64,000 bases of DNA from Motilibacter aurantiacus (GCF_011250645.1 NZ_JAANNO010000010.1:30370-94369), one strand, 5' to 3'. Shown: positions 52,675 through 61,767, counted from the first letter of the stretch. The notes: a model not told the origin generated them from the sequence alone. Numbers and translations are program-made.

Positions 52675-52708
52675 GAAGGCCCGGCCCCCGTGTGGGGGTC
52701 GGGCCTTC
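52675..52708 (-). terminator. Hairpin terminator after carD
   Basis: GAAGGCCCGGCCCCC (52675-52689) pairs with GGGGGTCGGGCCTTC (52694-52708), one wobble, loop GTGT, 20 bp after the carD stop and ahead of ispD. Confidence 0.85.
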
Positions 52709-52728
52709 GAGCACATCCCTGCAGCGCT

Positions 52729-53211
52729 TCAGGAGGCGAGCACCTCGTCGAGGACGGCCTCGGCCTTGTCCTCGTTGGTGCGCTCCGCGAGCGCGAGCTC
52801 GGAGACCAGGATCTGACGTGCCTTCGCGAGCATCCGCTTCTCACCGGCGGACAGGCCGCGGTCCTTCTCCCGCCGCCACAGGTCGCGCACGACCTCCGCG
52901 ACCTTGATCACGTCGCCGCTGGCGAGCTTCTCGAGGTTCGCCTTGTAGCGCCGCGACCAGTTCGTGGGCTCCTCGGTGTGCGGCGCGCGCAGCACCTCGA
53001 AGACTCGGTCCAGCCCGTCCTGCCCCACCACGTCACGCACACCGACGAGGTCGACGTTGTCCGCCGGCACTCGTACGGTCAGGTCACCTTGGGCGACCTT
53101 CAGGACGAGGTAGGTCTTGTCCACACCCTTGATGCACCGGGTCTCGATGGCCTCAATGAGCGCCGCCCCGTGGTGGGGGTAGACGACAGTCTCGCCGACC
53201 TTGAACGTCAT
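52729..53211 (-). CDS. carD: CarD family RNA-polymerase-binding transcription factor
   Basis: A 160-residue global regulator. The N-terminal Tudor-like domain ([21 protein letters not shown]) contacts the RNA polymerase beta lobe. The C-terminal helical domain ([52 protein letters not shown]) contains the Trp that wedges into the promoter bubble near -12. Family function is stabilising the open complex, notably at rRNA promoters. It opens the conserved carD-ispD-ispF order seen in many actinobacteria. Confidence 0.97.
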   Translation of the reverse strand: MTFKVGETVVYPHHGAALIEAIETRCIKGVDKTYLVLKVAQGDLTVRVPADNVDLVGVRDVVGQDGLDRVFEVLRAPHTEEPTNWSRRYKANLEKLASGDVIKVAEVVRDLWRREKDRGLSAGEKRMLAKARQILVSELALAERTNEDKAEAVLDEVLAS

Positions 53212-53678
53212 TCAGATCCCCTTTCCGTCATCGAGGTTAACACGCCGACGACGCCTGCGACAGGCCCAGTTTCCGCATCGTCGCAGGTCAGGGGCTTGAC
53301 AAAGCCATGACAATCGTGCTGTGAGGAGGCTGTGAGCGGCCTCGCGAGGGCAGTTCCGGCGGTGTTCCCGACCCGTCCCGGGCCGCCGCCCGACGGACTC
53401 CCGCCCCTCTCCGGCCGGTCCCTCCCGGCCCCGCTCTCGACCCCGTACCGACCCCGTACCGGCCCCGTCCCCGCTCCCTGCGCGGCCCTCCTTCCCCGCC
53501 GTCCCGGCTGCCCGCCGCGGGCATCGCGGGCGCCGCGACAGGCTCCAGGCCATTCCCCAACCACTCCCTGGCCGGCGGTCGACCACTGCCTGGGCGGTCG
53601 CCGACCGGCTCCGGGACAGGGACGGGCGCGCAGCCGCCCGGGCGGCGCGCCGGCCCCGCGGATGGCAGACTTGACCGG
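53212..53678. other. 467-bp intergenic region upstream of carD
   Basis: This gap separates divergent carD and the membrane-protein gene at 53679 and presumably holds both promoters. No gene is supported. A TTGACA hexamer occurs near 53297 on the plus strand but without a convincing partner. An 11-bp tandem repeat lies at 53439-53471. Confidence 0.5.
53439..53471. repeat. Three 11-bp direct repeats
   Basis: GACCCCGTACC occurs twice head to tail and a third copy is degenerate (GGCCCCGTCCC). Eleven-base periodicity is that of tandem sites for OmpR-type regulators, but it could equally be simple-sequence expansion. Confidence 0.6.
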
Positions 53679-54566
53679 GTGGCAGGCGGGTCGGCGGACG
53701 CCGACGGGACGTGGCCCGAACAGCCGGGCAGCCGGCCGCGCGAGGAGCCCGACGGGCTCCTCGGCAGCGGTCGCGAGGACGCCCGTGCCGATGCCGGTCC
53801 GCGTGCCGATGCGGCCTCGCGCACCGATGGGTGGGAGGGGTGGAGCCTCGAGCTCCCCGCCGGCCTGGTGGTGCCCGACGACGCCAGCGCTCTCGACAAA
53901 GACCGCCTCGAGTGGCTGCGCGAGCAGCACCGCGCGCGTTCGCGCCGGCGGTGGCTGGCCGGCGCGCCGGGAGCACGCCGCCCGACGTTGCTGCTGCTCC
54001 TCGTCATCGCCGCCCTGGTGAGCAGCCTGAGCACGGTGACGGTGATGCTCGCGCCGCGGCCGGCCCAGCGCCAGCTGCCGATCGCCGCGTCGACCGTCGC
54101 CGACGGGCAGGTGGGCGGGCTGCTGCCGGACATCCGGCTCGAGACGCCCGTCCGGATGGTGGAGGCGCGTGCCATCCGCCCGGCGGTCCTCGTCGTGCTG
54201 CCCACGGACGGCTGCACGTGCGAGGGCCTGGTCCGCGAGACGGCCCGCCGGGCCGGTGCCGCCGCGGGGATCGCCACGTGGGTCGTCCTGCCCGCCCGCA
54301 CCGACGCCGGCGAGGAGCTCGCCGCCACGGCCCGCCGGTCCGGGGGGATGGCAGCCGTCGACCGCGACGCGGTCATCGCCCGGTCCCTGGCCGCGGCCGG
54401 GCCGACGCTGGCGCTGGTCCACGCCGACGGGGTGATCGACACGGTCGAGCAGGTGGACGGGGCCAGCGACGCGGAGGTCGGGGCGTGGCTGGAGCGGCAC
54501 GTCGGCACGCTGCACCGGGCCGGGGGTGCCGCGACGACGAGCGCCGCCGCGGCCGCCGGCTCCTGA
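53679..54566 (+). CDS. Membrane protein with extracytoplasmic thioredoxin-like domain
   Basis: A 295-residue protein. Residues 1-100 are charged and disordered, one helix (PTLLLLLVIAALVSSLSTVTVML) crosses the membrane, and the outer part contains LPDIRLETPVRMVEARAIRPAVLVVLPTDGCTCEGLVRETA and VVLPARTDAGEELAATA. A Cys-Thr-Cys after a beta strand is reminiscent of thioredoxin-like or redoxin folds, but the canonical CxxC is absent. I cannot assign a function. The gene starts at GTG 53679; it heads toward the lipoprotein gene. Confidence 0.7.
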   Translation: MAGGSADADGTWPEQPGSRPREEPDGLLGSGREDARADAGPRADAASRTDGWEGWSLELPAGLVVPDDASALDKDRLEWLREQHRARSRRRWLAGAPGARRPTLLLLLVIAALVSSLSTVTVMLAPRPAQRQLPIAASTVADGQVGGLLPDIRLETPVRMVEARAIRPAVLVVLPTDGCTCEGLVRETARRAGAAAGIATWVVLPARTDAGEELAATARRSGGMAAVDRDAVIARSLAAAGPTLALVHADGVIDTVEQVDGASDAEVGAWLERHVGTLHRAGGAATTSAAAAAGS

Positions 54567-54709
54567 CGCCTCGGCCCCGGCCCGGCACGCGCGGTGACGT
54601 GTAGCCCCCCGCCGCACGGGCACCTACAGCGAGCCGCCGACCGGCCCGGGGCTAGTCTTTGCCGGACGAACCCCGTCTGGACTTCCGCACTGTCGAGGAG
54701 CGCATCGCC

Positions 54710-55375
54710 GTGACCCGTCCGCTGTCGCGCGCCGACCAGCGCACGCCCCGTGAGCACCTTGCTGCCGACGGTGCCCGGCCGCGCCGCGGTGCGCGTGCCG
54801 CCGGGCTCGCCGTGGCCGCCGCGCTGCTCGTGCCTGCGCTCACGGCGTGCGGCGCCGGCTTCGACGCCCAGACCAACCAGGTCCGGCTGCCCGCCGACGG
54901 CCTGCGCGCGGACGTCGGCGACATCCGGGTGCTCAACGCCGTCCTCATCCAGGAGGGCGATGCCGCCAACGTGTCACTGACGATCGCCAACCGGGGCGAG
55001 GAGCCCCTCACCCTCATCGGCCTGGCCAGCGGCAGCACCGTCGCCGAGCTCTCCACGCAGCCGGAGATCGCGGCCGGGGGCACGGTGCAGATCGGCACGT
55101 CCGAGGTCAGCGCCGTGCTGCGCGGCCTCGACCCGTCGGTCCAGCCGGGGACCTATGCCCCGCTGACGCTCGCGTTCGACCCGCAGCGCGAGGTGCAGAT
55201 GAACGCCGCCGTCTTCTCGGCGAACCGTTACTACGCGACGCTGGCCCCGGCCGAGCCCGAGTCGCCCGAGCCCGAGCTGCCGGAGCCGGCCCCCTCGAGC
55301 CCCGTGCCCACGCAGCCGCCGTCGACGCCGGCGACCGGCGTGGCCGAGGGCGGCCCCACCCCGGACGAGGGCTGA
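54710..55375 (+). CDS. Lipoprotein of the LpqE/PCuAC-like type
   Basis: A 221-residue lipoprotein with lipobox LTAC in AALLVPALTACGAG. The mature domain (QTNQVRLPADGLRADVGDIRVLNAVLI; NVSLTIANRGEEPLTLIGLAS; LTLAFDPQREVQMNAAVF) has the beta-sandwich pattern of actinobacterial LpqE and copper-chaperone-like proteins, though the Met/His copper ligands are not obvious. The C-terminus is a Pro/Glu-rich tail. GTG 54710 was chosen because GAGGAG lies nine bases upstream and it precedes the signal peptide. Confidence 0.8.
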   Translation: MTRPLSRADQRTPREHLAADGARPRRGARAAGLAVAAALLVPALTACGAGFDAQTNQVRLPADGLRADVGDIRVLNAVLIQEGDAANVSLTIANRGEEPLTLIGLASGSTVAELSTQPEIAAGGTVQIGTSEVSAVLRGLDPSVQPGTYAPLTLAFDPQREVQMNAAVFSANRYYATLAPAEPESPEPELPEPAPSSPVPTQPPSTPATGVAEGGPTPDEG

Positions 55376-55393
55376 CCGGCCCGCACACCTCAC

Positions 55394-55432
55394 GCAGAAG
55401 GCCCGCCGCGACGTACGCGGCGGGCCTTCTGC
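55394..55432. terminator. Bidirectional terminator
   Basis: A perfect 17-bp stem, GCAGAAGGCCCGCCGCG and complement, with loop ACGTA, between the convergent lipoprotein and regX3 genes. Confidence 0.88.
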
Positions 55433-55446
55433 TGTGCGGGCCGGGC

Positions 55447-56127
55447 TCAGGGCTCGAACTTGTAGCCCAGGCCCCGGACCGTGACCAGGTGGCGCGGCGC
55501 CGCGGGGTCGGGCTCGATCTTCGAGCGCAGCCGCTTGACGTGGACGTCCAGCGTCTTGGTGTCGCCGACGTAGTCCGAGCCCCACACGCGGTCGATGAGC
55601 TGCATGCGGGTGAGCACGCGGCCGGGGTTGCGCAGCAGCAGCTCGAGCAGCTCGAACTCCTTGAGCGGGAGCTGCACCCCGGCCCCGTCCACCGTGACGA
55701 CGTGCCGCTCGACGTCCATGCGGACCGGGCCCGCCTCGAGCGCCGCCGGCAGCAGGTCCTCGGGCTCGCCGCCGCGGCGCAGCACCGCGCGGATCCGGGC
55801 GACCAGCTCGCGGGAGGAGAAGGGCTTGGTGACGTAGTCGTCGGCCCCCAGCTCGAGCCCGACGACCTTGTCCACCTCGCTGTCCTTGGCGGTCAGCATG
55901 ATCACCGGGACGGCGCTGCGCTGGCGCAGCTGCCGGCAGACCTCGGTGCCCGGCAGCCCCGGGAGCATGAGGTCGAGCAGGACCAGGTCGGCGCCGCTGC
56001 GGTCGAACGTCTCGAGCGCCTCGGGACCGGTCGTGGCCACCTCCACCTCGAAGCCCTCCCGCTTGAGCATGTAGGACAACGCCTCGCTGAAGGACTCCTC
56101 GTCTTCGACGACAAGGACGCGGGTCAC
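55447..56127 (-). CDS. regX3: Response regulator RegX3/PhoP type (OmpR family)
   Basis: A 226-residue OmpR-type regulator: VEDEES acidic pocket, LLDLMLPG with the phospho-acceptor Asp, AKDSEVDKVVGLELGADDYVTKPFSSRELVARIRAVLRR, then a winged-helix (PLKEFELLELLLRNPGRVLTRMQLIDRVWG, DVHVKRLRSKIE, VRGLGYKFE). It pairs with the kinase gene directly upstream (4-bp overlap). In actinobacteria this pair, PhoPR/RegX3-SenX3, controls phosphate-starvation genes and sits opposite phoU as here. Confidence 0.95.
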   Translation of the reverse strand: MTRVLVVEDEESFSEALSYMLKREGFEVEVATTGPEALETFDRSGADLVLLDLMLPGLPGTEVCRQLRQRSAVPVIMLTAKDSEVDKVVGLELGADDYVTKPFSSRELVARIRAVLRRGGEPEDLLPAALEAGPVRMDVERHVVTVDGAGVQLPLKEFELLELLLRNPGRVLTRMQLIDRVWGSDYVGDTKTLDVHVKRLRSKIEPDPAAPRHLVTVRGLGYKFEP

Positions 56128-57368
56128 AGGGCCTCCCGGGAAACAGGTGCAGATCCAGAAACGGATGCGGTGGACGCAGGCCTCGGGTCCCCGGCGGCCT
56201 GGGTGTCACCGGCTGTGCCGATGGGGTCACCAGTGTCGTCCATGCCGCAGGGCAGCCGGATGGTGAACGTGGACCCCGAGCCCTCCTCGCTCCACACCGT
56301 GACGTCGCCGCCGTGGTTGTTGGCGACGTGCTTGACGATGCTCAGCCCGAGGCCGGTGCCGCCCGTGGCGCGCGAGCGGGCCTGGTCGACCCGGTAGAAG
56401 CGCTCGAAGATGCGCTCGATGTCGCGCTCGGGGATGCCGATGCCCTGGTCGGTCACGGTCAGCTCGACCAGCGAGTCCGCGCGCCGCGTCGTGACGGCGA
56501 CGCGGGTGCCGGCGGGGCTGTAGGTGACGGCGTTGTCGACGAGGTTGCGGACCGCCATCACCAGCTGCGGGGCGTCGCCGAGCACGTGCAGGCCGGACTC
56601 GCCGCCGGTCACGAGGGTGATCCGCTTGGCGTCGGCCGCCGTGTGGCAGAGGTCGACCGCCTCGATGACGACGTCGTCGATGTCCACCCGGCGGGCGTGG
56701 GCGAGCGGGTCCGCGCTCTGCAGCCGGGACAGGTCGAGCAGCTCCTGGACCAGCTGGGACAGGCGCGTCGCCTCCACCTGCATGCGGGCGGAGAAGCGGC
56801 GTACGGCCTCGGGGTCGTCGCTGGCGCCCTGCACCGCCTCCGCGAGCAGGATGAGCGCGCCCACCGGCGTCTTGAGCTCGTGGCTGACGTTCGCGACGAA
56901 GTCGCGGCGGACGGCGTCGACCCGGCGGGCCTCCGTGCGGTCCTCCACGAGGAGCAGCACCACGCCGCCCTCCAGCCGCGCGACCCGGGCCGTCACCGCG
57001 AGCCGCTCGCGGCCGAGCGGGCCGCGCGGCAGCTCCAGGTCGACCTGGCGGGTCTCCCCGTCCTCACGCACGTCGCGCGCGAGGCGCAGCAGCTCCGGCG
57101 AGGAGAGCATGTCCCCGCGGACCAGGCCGAAGGCGTACGCCGCCGGGCTCGCGCGGAGCACGCCGTCGCGGCGGTCGAGCAGGATGGTGGACGAGCGCAG
57201 CACGTCGAGGACGGCCGCGAGGCTGGTCGAGACGACCGGGATGTCCGACGGCTCCTCGGCGCGCGGGGCCCTCGCCCCGCCGGGCGCCCGGTGCGCGGCG
57301 AGCAGAGCTCCGACGACCGCCGCCACAACGGCAGCGACGGCGAGCAGGAGTGCAGTCGTCGCGTCCAC
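56124..57368 (-). CDS. senX3: Sensor histidine kinase SenX3/PhoR type
   Basis: A 414-residue membrane kinase. One N-terminal helix (TTALLLAVAAVVAAVVGALLAAH) is followed by a PAS-like domain. The dimerisation helix has RRDFVANVSHELKTPVGALILLAEA (phospho-His), and the ATPase has NLVDNAVTYSP (N box), VTDQGIGIPERDIERIFERFYR (G1/F) and GGTGLGLSIVKHVANNHGG (G2). There is no extracytoplasmic sensing domain, which is typical of SenX3. GTG 57368 fits homologues, with a poor ribosome site. Its stop overlaps the regX3 start; phoU diverges from it. Confidence 0.94.
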   Translation of the reverse strand: MDATTALLLAVAAVVAAVVGALLAAHRAPGGARAPRAEEPSDIPVVSTSLAAVLDVLRSSTILLDRRDGVLRASPAAYAFGLVRGDMLSSPELLRLARDVREDGETRQVDLELPRGPLGRERLAVTARVARLEGGVVLLLVEDRTEARRVDAVRRDFVANVSHELKTPVGALILLAEAVQGASDDPEAVRRFSARMQVEATRLSQLVQELLDLSRLQSADPLAHARRVDIDDVVIEAVDLCHTAADAKRITLVTGGESGLHVLGDAPQLVMAVRNLVDNAVTYSPAGTRVAVTTRRADSLVELTVTDQGIGIPERDIERIFERFYRVDQARSRATGGTGLGLSIVKHVANNHGGDVTVWSEEGSGSTFTIRLPCGMDDTGDPIGTAGDTQAAGDPRPASTASVSGSAPVSREAL

Positions 57369-57440
57369 GGGGGGATGGTAGGCGCCGGCAGGGGGTACAC
57401 CCGGGGCCGCACGCGACGCCCGCCGCTCGGTACGGCCGAT

Positions 57441-57473
57441 GTTCACCGTACTGTCGGAGGCCGTTCACCGGGG
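57441..57473. promoter_or_regulatory. PHO-box-like direct repeats between senX3 and phoU
   Basis: GTTCACC begins at 57441 and again at 57463, exactly 22 bp (two 11-bp units) apart, with a degenerate unit between. GTTCACC at 11-bp spacing is the PhoP direct-repeat consensus of streptomycetes. The site lies 50-82 bp upstream of phoU. Confidence 0.75.
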
Positions 57474-57522
57474 CAGGACATCCTGACCCCGGCCCCCTGC
57501 CTACCGACGAAGAGGAGGCCCG

Positions 57523-58200
57523 ATGCGCGACGCCTTCCACGAGGAGCTCGACGCCCTCAGCGACCAGATGGTCGAGATGACCCGGCTGGTCCACTCCGCC
57601 GTCGCCCGGGCGACGACCGCCCTGCTCGACGCAGACCTGGCCCTCGCCGAGAGCGTCATCAGCGCCGACGACCAGATCGACTCGCTGCAGCACGACCTGG
57701 AGGAGCGGGCGTACCAGCTCCTCGCCCGTCAGCAGCCGGTCGCCACCGACCTGCGCATCATCGTCGCCGGGCTCCGCATGAGCGCGGACCTCGAGCGCAT
57801 GGGGGACCTCGCGCGGCACCTGGCCCTCGTGGCCCGCATGCGCTACCCCAACTCCGCGATCCCCGCCGACATCCGCGCCTCCATCGCCCAGATGGGGCAG
57901 GTCGCAGGCCGCATCGTGCTCAAGGCCGGCAGCGTCATCGCCAACAAGGACGTCCAGGTCGCCCTCGAGCTCGAGAAGGACGACGACGAGATGGACGCCC
58001 TGCACCGCCAGCTCTTCCGGCTCCTGCTGGACGACCACTGGCAGCACGGCATCGAGGCGGCGATCGACATCACGCTCATCGGGCGCTACTACGAGCGCTT
58101 CGCCGACCACGCGGTCTCCGTCGCCCGCCGCGTCGTCTATCTCGTCACCGGCGAGCACGCCCACACCGCCGACGAGCCCGAGACGGCCGTCGCGGGCTAG
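57523..58200 (+). CDS. phoU: Phosphate-signalling protein PhoU
   Basis: A 225-residue protein with two PhoU three-helix repeats: MRDAFHEELDALSDQMVEMTRLV, VATDLRIIVAGLRMSADLERMGDLARHLA in the first, and DITLIGRYYERFADHAVSVARRVVYLVTGE in the second. The ExxxD and RxxER metal-cluster motifs are present in both. PhoU restrains the Pst transporter and phosphate kinase when phosphate is ample. It diverges from senX3-regX3 across a PHO-box-like site, so it should be part of the same regulon. Confidence 0.96.
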   Translation: MRDAFHEELDALSDQMVEMTRLVHSAVARATTALLDADLALAESVISADDQIDSLQHDLEERAYQLLARQQPVATDLRIIVAGLRMSADLERMGDLARHLALVARMRYPNSAIPADIRASIAQMGQVAGRIVLKAGSVIANKDVQVALELEKDDDEMDALHRQLFRLLLDDHWQHGIEAAIDITLIGRYYERFADHAVSVARRVVYLVTGEHAHTADEPETAVAG

Positions 58201-58751
58201 CGCGGACCGGACGCCACGAGGGCGCCGCCCGGGCCAGCGCCCGCCGGCGCCCTCGTCCGTTCCCGGGGGCGGGCGAACCCGGCGACGGCGAGGGCGGCCA
58301 GCCCCGCGAGCACCCCGACCGCCTTCTCGGCCTGGCCGGCCGCGAGCCAGGCCCGGGGCACTCCGACGTACGGGATCGCCAGGCGTACGACGCCGACGAC
58401 GTCCGCGCGCGGCACGGCCGGCCCGTCCGCGGCGGGGTTGGCGTCGCCCTTGGTGCGCAGCGACCCGTCCGGCAGCACGGCGAGCACCCGGTGGGTCACG
58501 GTCTCCCCCGGCCGGCCCGGCCGGCGCACGACGACCACCTGCCCCGGCGCCGGCACCGCGACCGGCGCGGTCGTCACGACCACGGTCCCCGCCGGGACCG
58601 CGGGAGCCATGGACCCCGTCACCACGACGCGCACGTCGGCCCCCAGCGCCAGCGCGAGCAGCCCCCAGCCGGCGAGCGCGGCCACGAGCAGGACGGCCGC
58701 CCGGCAGGCGCCGCGGGCCGCGCTGAGCGCCGGCGTCCGGTAGGCGCTCAC
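58197..58751 (-). CDS. SipW/ER-type signal peptidase I
   Basis: A 184-residue membrane serine peptidase with an N-terminal helix, VVVTGSMAPAVPAGTVVV carrying the catalytic Ser (GSM), VTHRVLAV carrying the His that replaces Lys in ER/archaeal/SipW enzymes, and TKGDANPAADG as the box E Asp loop; a second helix lies near the C-terminus (LAGLAALAVAGFA). SipW peptidases process TasA/camelysin-type substrates. The gene encoding such a substrate lies directly upstream with a 4-bp overlap, making a matched pair. Its stop overlaps the end of convergent phoU. Confidence 0.9.
   Translation of the reverse strand: MSAYRTPALSAARGACRAAVLLVAALAGWGLLALALGADVRVVVTGSMAPAVPAGTVVVTTAPVAVPAPGQVVVVRRPGRPGETVTHRVLAVLPDGSLRTKGDANPAADGPAVPRADVVGVVRLAIPYVGVPRAWLAAGQAEKAVGVLAGLAALAVAGFARPRERTRAPAGAGPGGALVASGPR
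58216..58256. terminator. Inverted repeat near the phoU/signal-peptidase junction
   Basis: ACGAGGGCGCCG (58216-58227) and its perfect complement (58245-58256) enclose a loop that can itself pair (GGGC/GCCC). It lies just after the phoU stop and inside the 3' codons of the signal peptidase gene. Confidence 0.5.
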
Positions 58752-59353
58752 AGCGTCTCCGTGCGCCACACCAGCCCCGCCCCGGCCACCCCGCCCTGCG
58801 TGCTGTCGGGCGCGGCCGGCGAGTAGCTCCAGGAGACGCGGTACTCGCGCGCGCCACCGGTCGGGCCGGGCTGCCAGGGCGCGACGCCCTGCGCGTACGA
58901 GGAGTGCGTGGACAGCTCGCGCAGCGTCCCCGCCCAGGCAGTCGTCCCGCCGCTGAAGCTCGCGCAGCCCGCCGGCGCGCCGGACGGCCGTGGCGGTGCC
59001 GTCTCGACGATGAGGAGGAGATGGTCGGCCATCCCCCGGGTGTCGGCGAAGCCGTCCGCGTAGAGGCGGACCGGGCCGATCCGCGCGCCGGTGCCGGAGA
59101 ACGCCACCTGGAAGCAGCGCTCTCCGGACCCCCCGGGCACCACGTCCCCGGCGGAGAACACGGCGGTGCCGGCCACGTCGGCCGTCAGCTCGATGCGCGC
59201 GGCCGACCAGCTGTTGCCCGGCGCCTCCGCGGTCGCCGTGAACGCGGCCTGGGACGTGCGCGCGACCAGCACGCCGCTGCCCAGCACGGCCACCGCGAGC
59301 GGCAGCGCCACCGGCGCGTACCGCCGGACGCGCCCGCCCTCCCCAGTCGCCAC
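58748..59353 (-). CDS. SipW-dependent TasA/camelysin-like secreted protein
   Basis: A 201-residue protein. The N-terminus has a basic start, a helix (APVALPLAVAVLGSGVLVA) and the SipW-type processing region SQAAFTATAEAPGNSWSAARIEL, the alanine-phenylalanine-threonine pattern of TasA and camelysin leaders. The mature part is a beta-sandwich-like sequence with two Cys (GERCFQV and AGCASF). TasA relatives assemble into surface fibres; whether this one does is unknown. The stop overlaps the start of the cognate signal peptidase (GTGA). Confidence 0.78.
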   Translation of the reverse strand: MATGEGGRVRRYAPVALPLAVAVLGSGVLVARTSQAAFTATAEAPGNSWSAARIELTADVAGTAVFSAGDVVPGGSGERCFQVAFSGTGARIGPVRLYADGFADTRGMADHLLLIVETAPPRPSGAPAGCASFSGGTTAWAGTLRELSTHSSYAQGVAPWQPGPTGGAREYRVSWSYSPAAPDSTQGGVAGAGLVWRTETL

Positions 59354-59439
59354 CCCGGCCTCCCCACCCGTGCGTCCCCCCGTCGCGACCAGCCTGGGGC
59401 ACGAGCGCGAGTAGTGCGGGGATCAGCCCGGAAACAGGG

Positions 59440-59475
59440 ACGAGGGCCCAACCCGTCCGGCGGGTGGGCCCTCGT
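59440..59475 (-). terminator. Hairpin terminator after gpmA
   Basis: ACGAGGGCCCA and CCCG pair with CGGG and TGGGCCCTCGT around TCCGG with one unpaired A, ten bases after the gpmA stop on the minus strand. Confidence 0.8.
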
Positions 59476-59484
59476 GCCGCAGGG

Positions 59485-60258
59485 TCAGCGGCCCTGGTTC
59501 TTGACCGCCTCGATCGCGGACCTGGCGGCCTCGGGGTCGAGGTACTCCCCGCCCGGCGTGAGCGGCAGCAGGTCCTCGTCGAGCCGGTAGACCAGCGGGA
59601 TGCCGGTCGGGATGTTGAGCCCGGCGATGGTCTGGTCGTCGATCGTGTCCAGGTGCTTCACGAGCGCGCGCAGCGAGTTGCCGTGCGCCGTGACCATGAC
59701 GGTCTTGTTCGAGCGCAGGTCGGGGACGATCGCGTCGTACCAGTACGGCAGCATGCGCGCGACGACGTCCTTGAGGCACTCGGTGCGCGGGAGCAGCTCC
59801 GGCGGCAGGTCGGCGTAGCGCAGGTCGCCGAACTGGGAGTACTCGTCCTCGTCGGCGATCGGCGGCGGCGGCACGTCGAAGGACCGGCGCCAGAGCATGA
59901 ACTGCTCTTCACCGAACTCCTGCAGCGTCTGCGCCTTGTCCTTGCCCTGCAGCGCGCCGTAGTGCCGCTCGTTGAGCCGCCACGAGCGCTTCACCGGCAG
60001 CCAGTGCAGGTCGGCCTTGTGCAGTGCGATCTCCGCGGTGCGGATCGCCCGGCGCAGCACGCTGGTGTGCAGCACGTCGGGCAGCAGGCCCGAGTCCGCC
60101 AGCATCTGGCCGCCGCGCTCGGCCTCGGCGCGGCCCTTCTCCGACAGGTCGACGTCGACCCAGCCGGTGAAGAGGTTCTTGGCGTTCCACTCGCTCTCAC
60201 CGTGCCGCAGCAGGATCAGGGTGTACGCCGCACCCTCGTTCGCGTCCTCGTTCGCCAT
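59485..60258 (-). CDS. gpmA: 2,3-bisphosphoglycerate-dependent phosphoglycerate mutase
   Basis: A 257-residue glycolytic enzyme interconverting 3- and 2-phosphoglycerate. [29 protein letters not shown] carries the catalytic RHG histidine that is phosphorylated; [26 protein letters not shown] and [17 protein letters not shown] (second catalytic His) complete the dPGM signature. Length is standard. It is transcribed in the same direction as mshA, 130 bp downstream of it, with its own terminator. Confidence 0.96.
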   Translation of the reverse strand: MANEDANEGAAYTLILLRHGESEWNAKNLFTGWVDVDLSEKGRAEAERGGQMLADSGLLPDVLHTSVLRRAIRTAEIALHKADLHWLPVKRSWRLNERHYGALQGKDKAQTLQEFGEEQFMLWRRSFDVPPPPIADEDEYSQFGDLRYADLPPELLPRTECLKDVVARMLPYWYDAIVPDLRSNKTVMVTAHGNSLRALVKHLDTIDDQTIAGLNIPTGIPLVYRLDEDLLPLTPGGEYLDPEAARSAIEAVKNQGR

Positions 60259-60392
60259 GCGCCCGAGCCTAGAGGGGCCGCGCTCGCCCGCGCACGCCGA
60301 CCTCCGCCCCCTCCGCGACCGCGTCGGCTGAGGGCCCGCTGGTCACGAGAGAGCCGCGGGAGGGTCGCCGTCTCCCGGTCCGGCCGGCGGCC

Positions 60393-61748
60393 TCAGCTGC
60401 CGGAGGCGAGCCGCTGCGGCGTACGCGCGGCCTCCAGGGCCTCGGCGTAGACGTCGGCGACGGCCCCGGCGGTGGCGTTCCAGCCGAAGCGCAGCGCATG
60501 GGCGCGTGCCGCGGCCGAGTACGCGCGCAGCCGCTCCGGCGCGCCCGCGAGCCCGCCCAGCACCCGGGCCCAGCGCTCGGGGTCGTGACCCTGCACCAGC
60601 ACCCCGGAGGCCTCGTGGGCGACCGCCGTCGTCAGCCCGCCGACGGCGGCGGCGACGACCGGCGTGCCGCACGCCTGCGACTCGACGGCCACCAGGCCGA
60701 ACGACTCGCTGTGCGACGGGACGACCGTGAGGTCGGCCGCGACGTACCACCGGGCGAGCTCCTCGCGCGGGACCGGCGGCTGGAAGCGGACCAGGTCGCC
60801 CACACCGAGCGAGCGGGCCAGGGCGGCGAGCGCCTCGGGGCGCTCGAGGCCGGTGCCGCTGGGGCCGCCGACGATCACGACCTGCAGCCGGCCGCGCAGC
60901 GCCGGGTCGGCGGCGACCATGCGGGCGGCGGCCCGGACCAGGACGTCCGGCGCCTTGAGCGGCTGGACGCGGCCGACGAAGAGCAGCACGAGCGCGTCGT
61001 CGCGCAGGCCGACCGCGCGGCGCGCCGCCACCCGGTCGCCGGGGCGGAAGACGTCGAGGTCGACCCCGGGGGCGACGACCGTGACGGCGGCCGGGTCGGC
61101 GGAGTACAGGTCGACGAGCTGGCGCGCCTCGTCGCCGGTGTTGGCCAGCAGCCGGTCCGCGGCCTCGACGACCTGCTGCTCGCCGATCTCGCGGGTCAGC
61201 GGCTCGGGCCGGTCGCCCTCGGCCACCGTCAGGTTCTTGACCCGCGCCATCGTGTGCATCGAGTGGACGAGCGGCACGCCCCAGCGCTCGGCCGCCAGCC
61301 AGCCCACCTGGCCGGAGAGCCAGTAGTGGGAGTGGATCAGGTCGTACCACCCCGGCTCGTGCTGGGCCTCGGCGCGCAGGACGCCTGCGGCGACGGCGCA
61401 CAGCTGGCCGGGCAGGTCCTCCTTGGACAGGCCCTCGAGCGGGCCCGCGGCGATGTGCCGCACGAGCACCCCGTCGGTGAGCTCGACGACCGGCGCCAGC
61501 CCGCTGCGGGTGGCGCGGGTGAAGATCTCCACGTCGATGCCGAGCTGCGCGAGCCGCCGGGAGAGCTCGACGACGTAGACGTTGAGGCCGCCGGCGTCCC
61601 CCGTCCCCGGCTGGTCCAGCGGGGAGGTGTGGATGCTGAGCATCGCGACCCTGCGCAGCCGACGGCCACGACGGCCGGCGCGCAGGGGACGAGCGATCTC
61701 GCTTCGCACCGGCACGGCCCCCATCCTCCCCGATCGGCCCGCGGTCAC
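60393..61748 (-). CDS. mshA: D-inositol-3-phosphate glycosyltransferase (mycothiol synthesis)
   Basis: A 451-residue GT4 enzyme that transfers GlcNAc from UDP-GlcNAc to inositol-3-phosphate, the first step of mycothiol synthesis. [45 protein letters not shown] is diagnostic, followed by [53 protein letters not shown] and the EX7E region [25 protein letters not shown] 61748 gives a ~35-residue basic extension; a shorter start near MLSIHTS is possible. It diverges from a methyltransferase gene only 19 bp away. Confidence 0.95.
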   Translation of the reverse strand: MTAGRSGRMGAVPVRSEIARPLRAGRRGRRLRRVAMLSIHTSPLDQPGTGDAGGLNVYVVELSRRLAQLGIDVEIFTRATRSGLAPVVELTDGVLVRHIAAGPLEGLSKEDLPGQLCAVAAGVLRAEAQHEPGWYDLIHSHYWLSGQVGWLAAERWGVPLVHSMHTMARVKNLTVAEGDRPEPLTREIGEQQVVEAADRLLANTGDEARQLVDLYSADPAAVTVVAPGVDLDVFRPGDRVAARRAVGLRDDALVLLFVGRVQPLKAPDVLVRAAARMVAADPALRGRLQVVIVGGPSGTGLERPEALAALARSLGVGDLVRFQPPVPREELARWYVAADLTVVPSHSESFGLVAVESQACGTPVVAAAVGGLTTAVAHEASGVLVQGHDPERWARVLGGLAGAPERLRAYSAAARAHALRFGWNATAGAVADVYAEALEAARTPQRLASGS

Positions 61749-61767
61749 TCATGCCACCCTCGCCGAC

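Noticed and set aside
61749..61767. An undetected start error because mshA and the methyltransferase diverge with only 19 bp between
   Set aside because: Both frames keep conserved sequence close to their starts; a shorter mshA start would widen the gap, but no stop or frameshift is seen.
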